A stretch of DNA of 64,000 nt, from NCBI GenBank assembly GCA_003116975.1, contig BGKB01000068.1, forward strand, positions 62,001 to 126,000, read 5' to 3'. The stretch is from Aurantiochytrium sp. KH105 (Eukaryota; Sar; Bigyra; Thraustochytrida; Thraustochytriidae). The position numbers and the translations under genes are program-made. Under the pieces are notes generated by a model. The model saw only the letters and a list, made by a program, of their open reading frames with translations. It was not told where the DNA came from and did not search any database. This document shows, piece by piece, positions 1 to 11,188 of the stretch; the first letter of the stretch is position 1, and every line of letters starts with the position of its first letter.

Positions 1-3000
1 TTCGTTCTTTTCTCCCGCACGCCTTGAGCAAGATCAACCGCGTACACTTTGGTCTCTTGACACCGCGCGATCTGCGTCGCGCTCTCGTTCTCGATCCAAA
101 CATGCCCGAGTCGCGGCGTCTCCTCGCCGTTCCCTTTGTGGGCAAGGATGTCCCGAGTCGAGCTTCTGAGTTCGCGCATCCAGATGTAGTGATTGGGCTC
201 GCTATTCTGGCATATCGATACGAAGGTCTGCGCTTCACGGACTTTCAGACGGTCCTCGAAGGCCTGCGCGCGCGCGTGGAGACGGAAACGGGCCCGTACC
301 GCAAGCGCGAAGCTTGCAAGTTGTACTCTCGCTGGGTTCGGCTTGCGGGCGGACGTGTGCGCGGAGAGCTGACAAAGGAGCAGCTCGAGTCCAAGGCTGG
401 TGATGGTGACGATGCTGATGAGGAGGATGACCTGGACCTTCTGATGATGGATGGATGGGCAGGCGCCGAAGAAGAACTGGCTCGCGCTAATGCCGAGGAC
501 GAAGCTGCACGTGCGCGTCTCAAGGACGTTGTGCGTCGCGCTGCGTACCTGGGCGGCACGCGTAGCGACGAGGAGGTATTTCAGGATATTTGGCCGCTGC
601 AACTCGTCGACATGCGAGACATTGAGCAGGTTCGTGTGCTGTACAGATTGCTCTGGCGACTTCCGCACGTGGTCGAGCATTATTTGAACGAGTATGTCTT
701 CCCACAAACCTGCCGACACCAAGGTCTGAAGCTGTCTGCGTGCGGGCAGGCTCTCGGTGGCGAACTCTTGTACAATCAGCGATTCGGTTTTTCGGGAACG
801 CCGTCTGATCTCCTGCCCGTGGAACTAGGGCGCTGCCACTACGAGGCAGGGTCCGATGGAAAGATGATGCACTTGCTGACGGCACCACAAGTGGTCACGT
901 ACGAGAAGCTGAGCCTGAACTGGACCGTCTTGGGCGTTTTGGACCTCGTCGCAGCGGCGCAGCCGACGTATCACGCGCTCTTGGACACGGGTGCCCTGAT
1001 TACGGGCATGTCGAATCTCGAAGTGGCTGCGTACCTGCTGCGTGCTGGCTTGCCGGATCACGAAGGTGTGGTCTTTCTCGACGAGTCTGACCGCAAAATG
1101 ATCTTGCTGCGTCACGGATGGCGTGTGATGGAGCTCGAGCAATGTGGGCTTGCCAAACATAAACGTTTCTCCTTTTACGATCAGATTCACACAACGGGTA
1201 TGGATATCAAGCAGAGTCTGGGTGCCAAGGCTGTTTTAACGCTTGGAAAGGACATGACGTTTCGCGACTACGCGCAGGGTGCCTTTCGTATGCGCGGTAT
1301 TGGCAAGGGCCAAACGATCCATCTGGTCATCATTCCCGAAGTTTTGCATTTGATGGAAGCGGAACTTGCCAAGGCGAGCAAGGGTGCCATGACGGGGACG
1401 CCCGAGCTCGAGGCAGTCAACGCTGCCATCAACGAAGCTAAAGCGAACGAAACCCGAAGCGAAGCTGGTCTCTTGCGAGCTGTGTGCGCCTGGCTGGTCA
1501 TCAATTCCATGCACTCGGAGCGACTGCAGTTCAATCTCTTGTGCGAGCAAAACGTGCGCAATGTGTGGCGGAAACAGGCCTTCAAGACGCTCATTCAGGA
1601 CTTTGCAGACGGCCAAACACGATTCGAGCTGCAGGGCGGACGATACTCGCGTCACGTCAAGACGCGATTTACGCCAGACGGACACGAGCGTTTGGCGCTT
1701 GCAGAGTCTGTCGAGGTCTTTCGAGAGCGCGTCGACTACAGCGTCGCCAACGTGGTGCCGAAGCCGCGCCCGCTGGCTGACAAGATTGCGAGCCTGATTC
1801 AGACCCACGAACACTTTTTGACCGGTCCCAACGACATTACGCAGGTATCGGAGATTCAGCGCATGGTGGCCAACATTGACGCTCGCACGCCATCGAAGGC
1901 AGAAAAGTGGCACAAGACTGCCGAAGAGGTCGAAGCGGAGATCCAGCAAGAAGTGCTGGAGGAGGAAGAGGTGCTTCAGGGACAGGACGCAGCCTTTGAT
2001 CGCGAACAGGTTCAAGAGCAAGAACAAGAGCAAGAACAGGAGCAGGAGCAGGAGCAGGAACAGGAACAGGAACAAGAGAAGGAACAGGAGCCCGAGGTGT
2101 TTACCAAGAAACGCTACAGCAAGGACGAGTTCCTCAAACCCTGGGATGTGGGTACTTTGGCGTTGCAGCCTGCGCCCGAGCTGCAAGGATTTTTCCCCGC
2201 TTCAGAATTTGCAGTTTATGCCTCGTCACGCTTCAAGGCAACGCCGATTCACTTTCCAGACTACCTCTACGTGTCGAGCAACTACTACAAGCAGCAGTGG
2301 TCGCTCAGCACGCATCGTCGGCTGAAGAATGTGATTATTGTGCTGGACTGGATTCCCGATACAACGCTGCTCCGACTGGGCGTCGACGAGGCAGACGCTG
2401 GTGGCGAGGGCCAAGATGGCACTGGAGGCAGCGGCGGCAGCGGTGGCGGCATGGGAGGTGGCATGGCGAGCATTCTGAATCTTTCTGATTCGGGTGGCGT
2501 CGGCAGTGGGCAGGCGCAATCGCGGGCTCGTGCGCTGACGCCCGAACAAGAGGAAACGTTGCGGAACACCTTTAAGCTTTTCGATGGTGGCAAAGGCTAC
2601 ATTTCTCCACAGCAGCTCCGCGAGGTTCTGCTAACGATGGGTGTCGAGCTGCAGAGTACGCGGGAGCTGCACGATATTGTGGACGTGGTAGTGAAGCGGC
2701 GCAAGGGCAAAGATCGCGCGGATCCTGCGCTCGCTGGCCAGGACGAACTCGAGCGGCGCATCACCTTTGCAGATATCAAGGATCTCGTCCGCAGTCGTAC
2801 AGCCGAGCAGGTAGAGAGCGGACGCTTTTTTGTTGCCGTCTCGCTTGCCGAAGCAGAAACGCTGCGGCGCATCATGCACGCCAAGACAACGATATCGGTG
2901 CAAGGGGCGGTGCACAAGAGCTTTGTGGAGCATTCGAATGCGGCAGTGGCTCTCCGTCTCTTGCGGGGAAGCGCGCGAGAGGGCTCAGGCGCAGAGTCCC

Positions 3001-4538
3001 TCGTCTCTCTTGACGAGTCGGCCATGTTCAAGCCGAGCCGAAGGTACCAAACGTTGACGGCCGCGCAGTGCTGGCGCTTCATCAACTCTGAGATGTGGTT
3101 CCAGGACCGGGAATTGAGCGCTCTCTTGCAAGCAATTCAGGACAACACGTGCAAACAGCGCGAAAAGTGGTTCAACGAAGTGCGCAGCTGCCGCCGTCGC
3201 AAGCAGCTCCAGGTGGCGTACACGCCCGTGGCCAAGCTCTTTACCACGCCTGACCAGTATCATCTTTTGCACTACAAGGCGACGATTGCGAGAATCCGTG
3301 AACTTCTTTTGTCGCGCAATCTGTACTTGTTGGACGCTTTTCGCGCTTTTGACTCGGACGGAAATGGGCAGATCGGTTGCACCGAAATGTACTCGGCGCT
3401 GTCTTGGCTGGGCCTACACCTTACCGCGGCCCAGGTCCAGGACTTTGTGCGCGAGATGAGTCCTGGAACGACGGGCTATGTCAATTTTGTTGAATTCAAG
3501 GAAGCTCTCATGGATCCAGAGCTAGGCGACGCTGACCCGCTCGTGGGGGGTGACACGGCCGACGCAGACGCCGTGGCGGCGCAAGCGAACGCCATCATGG
3601 CGAGCAGCAAACAGCAGGCGGGCTCGAACGGGGTCATCTCGGAAAGCGACGACCCCTTTGGTCTGCTTCGCGACGCGACCGTGACGGGTGGCGCCGGCAG
3701 TGGCGTCGGTGCTGGGCAAGAAACACAAGCGGACGAGATCTTTCAGCGTATCGTCATCCCGCGCAAGCAGATTGCAGAGCTGAGCGAGGTGGACGACAAG
3801 TTTCGCACAGAAAAGGAGGGCCCCGTTGAAGTGAGCGTTTTGCGGGACATCAACTTTGCCCTCGTGCGCCACGCGGCCTTTGTCAAGCTTTGGACCACGC
3901 GCAGCCTGAAAACGGTCGTCTGGGGCGCCTCGGTCTGGCGTCCTGACATCGAGCTCGCCTGGTATTCCAAGCTGGGCAAGACCAAGGAGCTCATTTGTCT
4001 TGGGCACTTTGCGACGCGAGGATACGTGGATCCGCACAAGACCAAGGACAAGGTCACTGGCAAGACGATTGATCGCTTCGTTCTCGAAGTGACGGACAAG
4101 GGCGTCATGGGTCTGTCGGGCAAGAAAAGGCATCGTGCGATCGTGTCCAAGGTTCTTCCGCATCCGTCGCGCTTTCATTTAGTGTGGAGCAAAACGCAAG
4201 GGTCCAAGCCGCTCTTTGTTTGGGAAGGCGTGCCGCCCTCGCGCGACTTTGTGTCGCTTGGGCATGTGTGCACGACCACGTCGAGCCCGCCACCGCTGGA
4301 CGCGGTGCGATGCGCGCCGCGTAATTGGGTCAATACCTCGGATGCTACCCCGCAACTGGTTTGGGAGGATACAGGGACGGCAGGTCGCCCTGGATCGCTT
4401 TGGAGCGTTACCTCGATGAACATCATCGTGGGCACGGATGGCCATAACCCGCCCAAAGGTCCATTTTACGAGTTTGCCTTTGACAAGTGGCTCTGCACCA
4501 ATGATTTCCGGGCCATTCCCATGTCGGGAACAAATTAG
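1..4538 (+). CDS. DUF3638/DUF3645-type giant protein with EF-hands and Vps62-like C-terminus (5' partial)
   Basis: The frame is open to the window edge, so the true start lies upstream; 1504 codons are counted from nt 24. The N-terminal third carries family-typical blocks: NQRFGFSGTPSDLLPVELG near residue 252, FYDQIHTTGMDIKQ near 385 and FRDYAQGAFRMRGIGKGQ near 414. These mark the DUF3638/DUF3645 family of very large fungal and oomycete proteins, often auto-named ubiquitinyl hydrolase without proof. An E-Q repeat follows (about 664-692), then a Gly-rich linker (about 793-815). A degenerate EF-hand lies near 850 and a canonical one near 1110 (loop DSDGNGQIGCTE). The last 200 residues (VWRPDIELAWYS...VRCAPRNW...GPFYEFAF) resemble the Vps62/DUF946 module of VPS13-type proteins. 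Ca2+-responsive membrane association is inference. No intron is seen in this part. Confidence 0.75.
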   Translation, partial: RSFLPHALSKINRVHFGLLTPRDLRRALVLDPNMPESRRLLAVPFVGKDVPSRASEFAHPDVVIGLAILAYRYEGLRFTDFQTVLEGLRARVETETGPYRKREACKLYSRWVRLAGGRVRGELTKEQLESKAGDGDDADEEDDLDLLMMDGWAGAEEELARANAEDEAARARLKDVVRRAAYLGGTRSDEEVFQDIWPLQLVDMRDIEQVRVLYRLLWRLPHVVEHYLNEYVFPQTCRHQGLKLSACGQALGGELLYNQRFGFSGTPSDLLPVELGRCHYEAGSDGKMMHLLTAPQVVTYEKLSLNWTVLGVLDLVAAAQPTYHALLDTGALITGMSNLEVAAYLLRAGLPDHEGVVFLDESDRKMILLRHGWRVMELEQCGLAKHKRFSFYDQIHTTGMDIKQSLGAKAVLTLGKDMTFRDYAQGAFRMRGIGKGQTIHLVIIPEVLHLMEAELAKASKGAMTGTPELEAVNAAINEAKANETRSEAGLLRAVCAWLVINSMHSERLQFNLLCEQNVRNVWRKQAFKTLIQDFADGQTRFELQGGRYSRHVKTRFTPDGHERLALAESVEVFRERVDYSVANVVPKPRPLADKIASLIQTHEHFLTGPNDITQVSEIQRMVANIDARTPSKAEKWHKTAEEVEAEIQQEVLEEEEVLQGQDAAFDREQVQEQEQEQEQEQEQEQEQEQEQEKEQEPEVFTKKRYSKDEFLKPWDVGTLALQPAPELQGFFPASEFAVYASSRFKATPIHFPDYLYVSSNYYKQQWSLSTHRRLKNVIIVLDWIPDTTLLRLGVDEADAGGEGQDGTGGSGGSGGGMGGGMASILNLSDSGGVGSGQAQSRARALTPEQEETLRNTFKLFDGGKGYISPQQLREVLLTMGVELQSTRELHDIVDVVVKRRKGKDRADPALAGQDELERRITFADIKDLVRSRTAEQVESGRFFVAVSLAEAETLRRIMHAKTTISVQGAVHKSFVEHSNAAVALRLLRGSAREGSGAESLVSLDESAMFKPSRRYQTLTAAQCWRFINSEMWFQDRELSALLQAIQDNTCKQREKWFNEVRSCRRRKQLQVAYTPVAKLFTTPDQYHLLHYKATIARIRELLLSRNLYLLDAFRAFDSDGNGQIGCTEMYSALSWLGLHLTAAQVQDFVREMSPGTTGYVNFVEFKEALMDPELGDADPLVGGDTADADAVAAQANAIMASSKQQAGSNGVISESDDPFGLLRDATVTGGAGSGVGAGQETQADEIFQRIVIPRKQIAELSEVDDKFRTEKEGPVEVSVLRDINFALVRHAAFVKLWTTRSLKTVVWGASVWRPDIELAWYSKLGKTKELICLGHFATRGYVDPHKTKDKVTGKTIDRFVLEVTDKGVMGLSGKKRHRAIVSKVLPHPSRFHLVWSKTQGSKPLFVWEGVPPSRDFVSLGHVCTTTSSPPPLDAVRCAPRNWVNTSDATPQLVWEDTGTAGRPGSLWSVTSMNIIVGTDGHNPPKGPFYEFAFDKWLCTNDFRAIPMSGTN

Positions 4539-5118
4539 ACAATGCAGTCCTAGGTGTCTGCAGCGAATGAAGATATCTTTCCTTTGCGAAATGCCGTTGC
4601 GAATCATCAAAGAAAAAATATCATGCCAAGCGAAAAAGCTGTTCGACATCAAAGCAGAACCATCCATGCCGATGCATCGCCCATCAACTTTATTATCGAA
4701 AGAAGAACGCACCAGGAATAACGACCTCTAGGTGTGTCTCAGTTTTGCCCTTAAGACCTATAAATTGCAATGAAACTTTCGCACACACTCTTGAGGAGAT
4801 AATGCTTGGTGCTTTCTTCAAATCAAATCGAATCATTGTATACGCATTCTTTCTTGCTCGACGAGATACTTTGTTGTGCGCCGAAAGCACGAAATGAACA
4901 GCTGACTCGACTCGGCTTGACTTGACTCGACGTGGCTTGACTCGGCTTGACTTGACTCGACTTGGCTTGACTCGACTCGTCTCAATTCGACTCAACTTGA
5001 CTCGACTCTATTCTACAGAGTGACCCTCCGAAGAAAAAGTCAGAAAAAAGAGATCAAATCTCTCTTGCGGTGCAGCTGGCCAGTCGCCGAGGTGAAATAA
5101 ATTGATATGGGTAAAGTG
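4539..5118. other. Convergent intergenic spacer
   Basis: This spacer separates the stop codons of two tail-to-tail genes. No credible coding frame is seen. Its only marked structure is a degenerate CTTGACTCGACT tract near its centre. Confidence 0.6.
4903..5008. repeat. Degenerate CTTGACTCGACT(C/T)GG tandem repeat
   Basis: Roughly seven imperfect 10-15-bp units built from CTTGACTCGA and CTCGGCTTGA follow one another without interruption. The tract lies between two converging gene ends, probably in 3'-UTR or intergenic sequence. Confidence 0.8.
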
Positions 5119-6422
5119 TTAGTTTGTTTTTTTGGTCCCCGAGGCCGAAGGTTCCTCTTGCGCTTTAGAGGAGAACATGCCACTGTAAAGACCCACACCA
5201 GCAAAAACGAGGCAGGTTCCAAGCCAGTGTTTTGCAGAAAAGGGATTTTGAAAGTAGACGACGCTGAAGATGATGCTGAGGAACTTGCGAAAGGTGATCG
5301 TCATCGTGCACGTGAGTGTTGAGGAGACAGCGGTCAGACGGTAAACGAAGGAAATGCAAACGAGTTGCGAAAGCACATTGCCGAGAAGAAGAACCCAAAG
5401 AACGGGAATCTGTTGCAACGCAGCAGGAAGCGTCGCAGCGAGAGCAGGGACTTCGTCTGCCAGCGTCGGGGATGCGGTCCAGATGTCAATGTGAGAGCTG
5501 ATGTCTTGGCCACGAACGATAACGAACCACGGAAGAGCAAGGACATGCGAGTAGAATTTAAGCTCGTTCGCGTGTTTGCCCCACTTTTTGTATCCATTTT
5601 CCTGAAAGTGTCCGAGGGCAGCACTAGCAAAGAGCGCCACCGTGAGCAGCCCGAGCCCAAAGAGCCATTCTTGGAAGACGCCAGCGCCTTGCAGGGTTGC
5701 CGAGCCCTGCACCTTGTCTTTGGCATCGGCTGCGCTGCTCCCTAGCGCGCCAACGTCGCCACAGCAATCTGAAGCTGGGGAGGTCTCGTCCGCGGCCATT
5801 GCTTGTTTTTGCTGAGCATCTGCCCAGGTCGCGAGGAGAATGCCAGCAGACACAAGAAGCACGCCCTGGGCCTGATGCGAAGCGTACTTTTTGCCGAAAG
5901 CGGCCCAGCCGATGAGCAAGGAGGCTGCAAGACTACTTGCGCGGAAGACCATGTGAAGCGGCATGGCGATATGGTATTTCAGAGCCATGTTGTTGAGAAG
6001 CGACACCGTAAAGAAGGTCGCCGTAATAAAGGCGTGAAACCAGAGCGGGATGCCTCTGGGCTTGAGCAGACGTCCCTGGCGGCCCCACGCCAAGACGTCT
6101 GGCAGGCCGAGCGTCGCAACAAAGGCAAACTGCGCCAGCGTGATGAGGGCTCCTGCGCCCGGGTCTCTGCTCGTGATCATCTCCTGCGTGCGTGTGCGTG
6201 TGCGTACGCGTGTGCGCTCTGTCAGCCGTGCGTCCCGTCCCTCGCCTCGCCTCGCCTCGCCTCGCTTCACTCTGCCCTGCCGGCCTCCCCGCCTCGCAAA
6301 GCTAGCAGGCCGGCAACGCCCGCGCCGCCACGTACCAAGAAGACCACGTTCACCATGCAGCCCGCGAGGATCCCGCCCACGCACTGCGCGACGTCGCCCG
6401 CGCTGCCCTCCGCGGCCGCCAT
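5119..6422 (-). CDS. SLC35B4: SLC35B4/Yea4-type UDP-sugar transporter (UAA family)
   Basis: Two exons, 6336-6422 and 5119-6183, give 383 residues. The 152-nt intron (6184-6335) begins GTACGT and ends GCACGCAG. Splicing joins GGILAGCMVNVVFL to EMITSRDPGAGALITLAQF, which matches the start of animal SLC35B4 (FAGCCSNVIFLELL...GNIVTFAQF); this defines the intron and the ATG at 6422. The next upstream in-frame start is only GTG. Family hallmarks include FFTVSLLNNMAL, IAMPLHMVFRASSL, a helix-rich body of about ten membrane segments, and a C-terminal YFQNPFSAKHWLGTCLVFAGVGLYS. The family imports UDP-xylose and/or UDP-GlcNAc into ER/Golgi. Substrate cannot be read from sequence. An internal Ala/Asp/Cys-rich loop (about 150-185) is an insertion. 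Confidence 0.85.
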
Positions 6423-7168
6423 CCTGGCCCTCGCTCTTCTCTCCCTCCGCTCGCGCAGCTGCACGCGCAGCGACTCTGCTCGCGCTCTCGCCCTTCGTCC
6501 CGCGATGGTCAGGCGGGCCTTGCGCGAAAAGCGTTGCGCAGAGGCGGAAGAGAGTTGCTGCCTGCTGGCCTCGAGGGTTGGTTGCCTTCGCCTTCGGCGT
6601 GCGTCATCGTCTCGCGAGGCGTGACTGTCGAAGTCGGAGCTCGGAAAAGGAAGTCGCAGGTTTTGGTCCTGCTCGCGATCATCGCCGCGGTCGACGCCGT
6701 AACAGTCACAGTGCAGAATTTTCTACGCGGTTGCAAGCGTACTAGTAAGTTTTCGTGGCTCGCTTTTCTCTTCGCCCACCCCTTTTTCTCTCCAAGTTCT
6801 GCACACCCCCCTACGACGACGCTGGGAAAAGGGTTAGCAGCCAGCACGTGCCGGCACATAGCAAGCACACCGCCCTTGCGCAGCTGCAGACTCCAAACAC
6901 GTCGCCGCGCGTGCATCAGTGCCCTCCTCATCCTCGTCCTCGCTGTGCGTACGTCGCGAGGCTCGCCTCGGGAATCTCCTCGTGCAGCTCCCCCTCCGTC
7001 CCCGAAACCTCTTGCCTTTCTCCGAGCGAGAGATTGAGCGAGCGAGCGTGTGTATACGGCTTGTTTGAAGAGATGCCCAAAGGCAAGTCGCTTCGCGCGA
7101 GCTTGTCGCGCTTGAGCTTTACGCGCAAGAAGGGTGACGAGATTTTCTCCTAGGAGGCGCGTAAGATC
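6423..7168. other. Divergent spacer upstream of the UDP-sugar transporter
   Basis: This GC-rich region lies between the minus-strand transporter start and the plus-strand hypothetical ORF at 7169, and probably holds a shared promoter. A short basic frame opens at ATG 7073 and runs 26 codons to a TAG at 7151-7153, in the same frame as the downstream gene. No other gene-like signal was seen. Confidence 0.5.
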
Positions 7169-7552
7169 ATGGATCCACGCAGCATTTCCCTGCGCGCCAT
7201 CAAGGAACTCCGCGACGATGTACTCAGCGGAGAGGCCGCCCAAGGCGTTGAGCTGTATGTGGCTAAGCGCGACCTCTCGGGCAAAGTCCAACAAGGAGCC
7301 ACAATTCAGGTCCTGCGCACCAAGCCCGATGGCAATTTGCAAGGCCGCGTGCCCAACATAAGTGCGCGCATCACCTTTGAGCCCGGAGAGAAAGCGCTGT
7401 CGATTTTCAAGGAAAGTCTTGGCGACCGGCATCCCTTGGTGGCGAAAACTCAAAGTAATATCGAACACATTCGCGGAACGATTCGGGCAAAGACGGAGCG
7501 TCGATCTCCGCTGCAAATAAAACTTGCATTCCTCAGGGGTAGGAATTGACAA
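7169..7552 (+). CDS. Hypothetical protein with a TPR/kinesin-light-chain-like stretch
   Basis: This is a 127-codon frame with natural residue composition and ATG in good context (gatcATGG). Residues about 73-100 (PGEKALSIFKESLGDRHPLVAKTQSNI) resemble one TPR of the kinesin-light-chain type (ALEIFKKALGEDHPSVATTLNNI pattern). The rest matches nothing I recognise. The same frame is open upstream from ATG 7073 except for one TAG at 7151-7153, which follows a pyrimidine-rich stretch and could be a splice acceptor. The 5' end may therefore lie in an upstream exon. A 347-codon antisense frame overlaps but has the composition of a shadow. Confidence 0.4.
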
Positions 7553-8830
7553 TTTTCAGAATCACTGTAAAAAGACACAAACAGAAATGTAAACAGTTGT
7601 ACTGCTCCTTGGTGAAGTTGACTTACTCTCGTGGTAATCTCCTCTTCTCTGCAATCAAATCAAAATCCATATGAGACGGCGTGAGCGAACTTGTAGATGA
7701 TGTGGAGGACTGTTAGCAAAGGTCTCAAGGTCAGGCTGCATAAAGTTGAGTCCAATAACACAACCTTTGATTGCATCGCAAGGCTCAAACTGAGCATGCG
7801 CAGCAGCGAAAAGTCTTTTGAGGAAAAAAGAAGTCGACGTGGAAGTTCTGTAAAAAGAGTGACACTGAGTGTGCCTCTTCACTGTCCATCAGTTTGCCAC
7901 GATTTGATGCGTCCAGTAATTATGGTTCATTTGCACGCTGGATCAAGGTCGTGTTGCTCTCGCGTTGAATCGCCGGGAATTTATTCAAGGCGTCGCCTTG
8001 CCAACAATTGCGGAGCGAAGGCTGCTGCTTTCCGCTCGAGGATAGACGAAAGCAAAATCGCAAGAGCAATCGAAGGGACAAAGCAGGGAAAAGGACGGCG
8101 GAAGCTTTACAAACTAGGAAACAATTCTGAACTCAGCGAACAATCAACGCCATCTTTTTTGGCATTTGGATTCACTATCGGCCCCGACATGTTTTGAGTT
8201 CAGTAACAGCATAGCTTGTTGTACAAAAGCCCAATGACATGGAGAGAAGTAGCGGCCAATTGGAAAGAAAATCCGTACAATACTAATGGAAACGAGATCT
8301 TCAAGATGGAGCAGGAGGACGACTTGCAAGATCCCGATTTTGTATTCAAACAATTTGCCCCTGCCGAGTCGTCGATAATTCCAACGCACCTTGAGACCTC
8401 TCGAGTTCGTCTCGCCGTTCGTTGTCAGCTGGCCCGAAAACATCCTTTTCAGGCTCGACTTCGACGGTAATGCGGGTCCAATCTGCACCGAGACGACCAG
8501 ATTCAACAAAAGAATCGCCAGGCCTCTCCCAACCCCGCGGCCAGCGCGCCCCGGGCGTAGGTCTCCCTCCCTCCGTTCCTCAAGACGGCTCGTCCTCTGC
8601 AAGCTGCAGCTGCAGCCAGCTGAGCTGCTCCGGCCGAAGCCGGCTTCGTGAGTTGAGTTACGGTTAGTTAATGAGAGCCTCCACGAGTGAGTCTGAGCGC
8701 AACGACTCCGAGGCCGCAGCAGCAGAGCACCAAGCGCGCGCGCGGCGGGCGGCTCGCGCGGAGGGCGCGGCGGGCGCAGGCGCGGCGGCGCGGGCCGGCG
8801 GCAGCGGGGCGCAGGCGAGACTTCGCCACG
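7553..8830. other. Unassigned region before the SUN-domain gene
   Basis: Several short frames on both strands look moderately protein-like: plus 8216-8470, and minus around 7655-7882 and 8390-8520, the last ending at a GTGCGT donor-like site near 8390. I could not link them into a gene model. The 3' part (about 8520-8830) is GC-rich and is probably the 5' leader of the SUN gene. Either a small multi-exon gene or decayed sequence is possible. Confidence 0.35.
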
Positions 8831-8879
8831 ATGGCAGGCCGCAAACGCGCCCGCGAGGCCGAGGAGACCGCGGCGACGA

Positions 8880-8911
<32 letters not shown>

Positions 8912-11188
8912 AGGACGACGGCGGCGACGCCCAGGAGGGCGAGCTCGGCGGCCGCGAGGACGCGCAAGAAGGCACGGCCAGGCACGGCGCGCAAATCTCG
9001 AACGCAGCAAGCCGAGGATGAAATCCTCGATGATGATGATGCGGGGGAAAAGCACCAAGAAGACGGCGCCAAGGAGGGTGTCGAGGGGGCGACCGCCGAT
9101 GGCGAGAAGAAGGACGTGGGCAAGGGCTCCGGCAAGGCAAAGGGGGCCAAGACGCCGGCCAAGACGCCGGCCAAGTCGCGCGGCGCCAAACGAAACATTC
9201 AAGAGACAGACCAAACGCCGAGCACGCGAAGAAATGAGCCGCAGCATACGCGCAAACGCGGACGCAGGGCGAGGGCGGGCAGCGAAGACAGCGGCGTCAG
9301 TGCAGCAAGTACTGCTACCGTGGGCAGTCGCTCTAGCCAGAGACTACGGAACAAACGTCTTGCTGCCAGTGGTGTGGAGATTCTTCCCTTGCCACCGCCC
9401 ATGCCTCTTGCGCGACTCGGCCGCGGTCGTCGCGCTCCAGCAGCAAAGCCCAAAGTTTCCACAACTAAAGCCAACGGCGGCACTGTAGAGACGACTCCAA
9501 GGCCACAGCCACAATCTCAGCAGCAAGCCGAATTAATGATGCCCAAAGCTGTCCCGCAGTCCGCACCGTCATTACATGTCCGTCGGGCGGCGTCTGGAAC
9601 CTCTGTTGCTGCTGCTGCCGCCGCAAGCCCCGTTCCGGCGCCGTCGAGACTCCTGGTCGCCATTTCTGAGGAGGACAAGGCATCGCACTCCAGCAACGCA
9701 GTGTCAGCAACGGCTCCCGGTCCAATACCCCCACGATTGGCCTCGCCCCTGCTATCTCCGCGCAAGCCTCGCGCCGCATCGCATTCCTCTGCGGATGAAA
9801 GAGTTCAAGAGACGATGAAAGAGAGGTCGGGGCGCCGCATCGTCTGGTTTGCACTCGCTGTCGTTCTACCATTACTCTTCTTTGCTCTTGTCCAAACGAT
9901 AGATAATTCTTATCGTCAACGTGAGTTGGAGCGCCAGGATCGCGCGCGCATTGCTGCCGAGCAGAAACTTCGCGAAGTCCCTGAAACGTGCATCGAGGTA
10001 CCCGGACACGCACGCGCGTGCGGACCTGGCTTTGCTGCCGCAGAAGCTCAGATTCGGGAAGCCACGCGAGCTAAAGTGTCAGCATTCCAAGAGAGCTTGC
10101 TCAAGCGAAAACGCGCGGTTGAGCTCGAACTCGCCACACTTAAAAAGCACGGCCACGCAGAAGCACGTAAATGGGAAAGCTCTGTCCCCAATGGTCCTAT
10201 TACTTCTATCGAGGATGCTCTTGCGTCCCTCCGCAAGGTCCACGACGATGCAAGCGGAGACTCCAAAGGACAGGTAGCTTTCCTCTTGGATCTGATCACT
10301 GAGGGCATGCAAGTCCGTTTTGCGCAAGACGAGGTCCAAGACGAGAAGAACGACTTGCAAACAACCACCCAGCAAATCAAGGAACTCGAGGCGGTCCTTT
10401 CCGAGGCTCGCGGCGATGTCTTCCGACGTCTCGTTCATGTAGAGACTCACGCCAAAAGCATCGTTCAAGAGATGGGGGGGCTTCAGGTGCATTCTGTCCC
10501 CATCGTGAGAGACGACGACGTAAGCCGCGTGGCCGTGGTGCCCGAAGACGACCTGAGCCTGAAAGATTTGTTCAAACGCGTGGTACACGAACAGTTTGTG
10601 GACTTCCAGAACAATCATCTGCAATATCCCGATCTCTTGTCGCCACCCGAGACTGTGAGCGTTCTGAAAGGGAAGGGCCAGACATCATTGACAGGTCCAC
10701 CGCACAGAGCTAGCAAGTGTAGTGGACGTCAAGCGGGTTCACCCTACGACGACGAGGGTCACTATCAGAAGACGGGCTGGTTGCACCGCTTGTGCACCCA
10801 ATTTGCTGGCCTTCCTCAGCCCGAGTCCGTCTTAAAGAACACCTTTCCAATCCGTGACTGCTGGTCGATGATGGGAAAGACCGGAAACTTTAGCGTTGCG
10901 CTGAGTGAGCCAAGCATGGTGCATGGCTTTCAGGTCGAGCATCACAAGATTCACTTGGGCAATCACGATCCGGGCGTTGCACCGCGGAGTCTGACGCTCA
11001 TTGGTGTGAACATTACCGCTCGAACCGAAGCAGTCTTGGTCGATATGGAGTACGACATTGACGGACCGGCCGTGCAGCAGACATTCCTACCTACGGGTGC
11101 CTATGGGCCCTTTGAGGCTATCAAGGTGCAAATCAGGAGCAACCATGGCGCCAGTTACACCTGCCTTCATCGTGTTCAGGTCTTTTGA
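8831..11188 (+). CDS. SUN-domain nuclear-envelope protein (LINC complex)
   Basis: 785 residues from ATG 8831 (ccacgATGG). The frame extends upstream to a GTG at 8687, but this is the first ATG. The N-terminal 330 residues are basic, Ala/Thr-rich and disordered (RKRAREAEE, KTPAKTPAK), suitable for chromatin contact. One transmembrane helix (VWFALAVVLPLLFFALVQTI, about 336-357) is followed by a predicted coiled coil (about 360-550). The last 165 residues form a SUN domain: the FPIRDCWSMMGKTGNFSVALSEP block near 672, then VHGFQVEHHKIH and APRSLTLIGVN, ending in YTCLHRVQVF. This matches an inner-nuclear-membrane SUN protein, with the N-terminus nuclear and the SUN domain in the perinuclear space binding KASH partners. 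It has a poly-Thr run and no introns. Confidence 0.85.

Noticed and set aside
6509..7552. 347-codon minus-strand frame near the TPR-like ORF
   Set aside because: No family resemblance; its composition is that of a shadow of the plus-strand ORF and the GC-rich spacer.
8144..9247. 367-codon minus-strand frame over the SUN gene start
   Set aside because: Mostly Arg/Pro/Leu runs antisense to the basic N-terminus of the SUN protein; the 3' part was only kept as an unassigned region.
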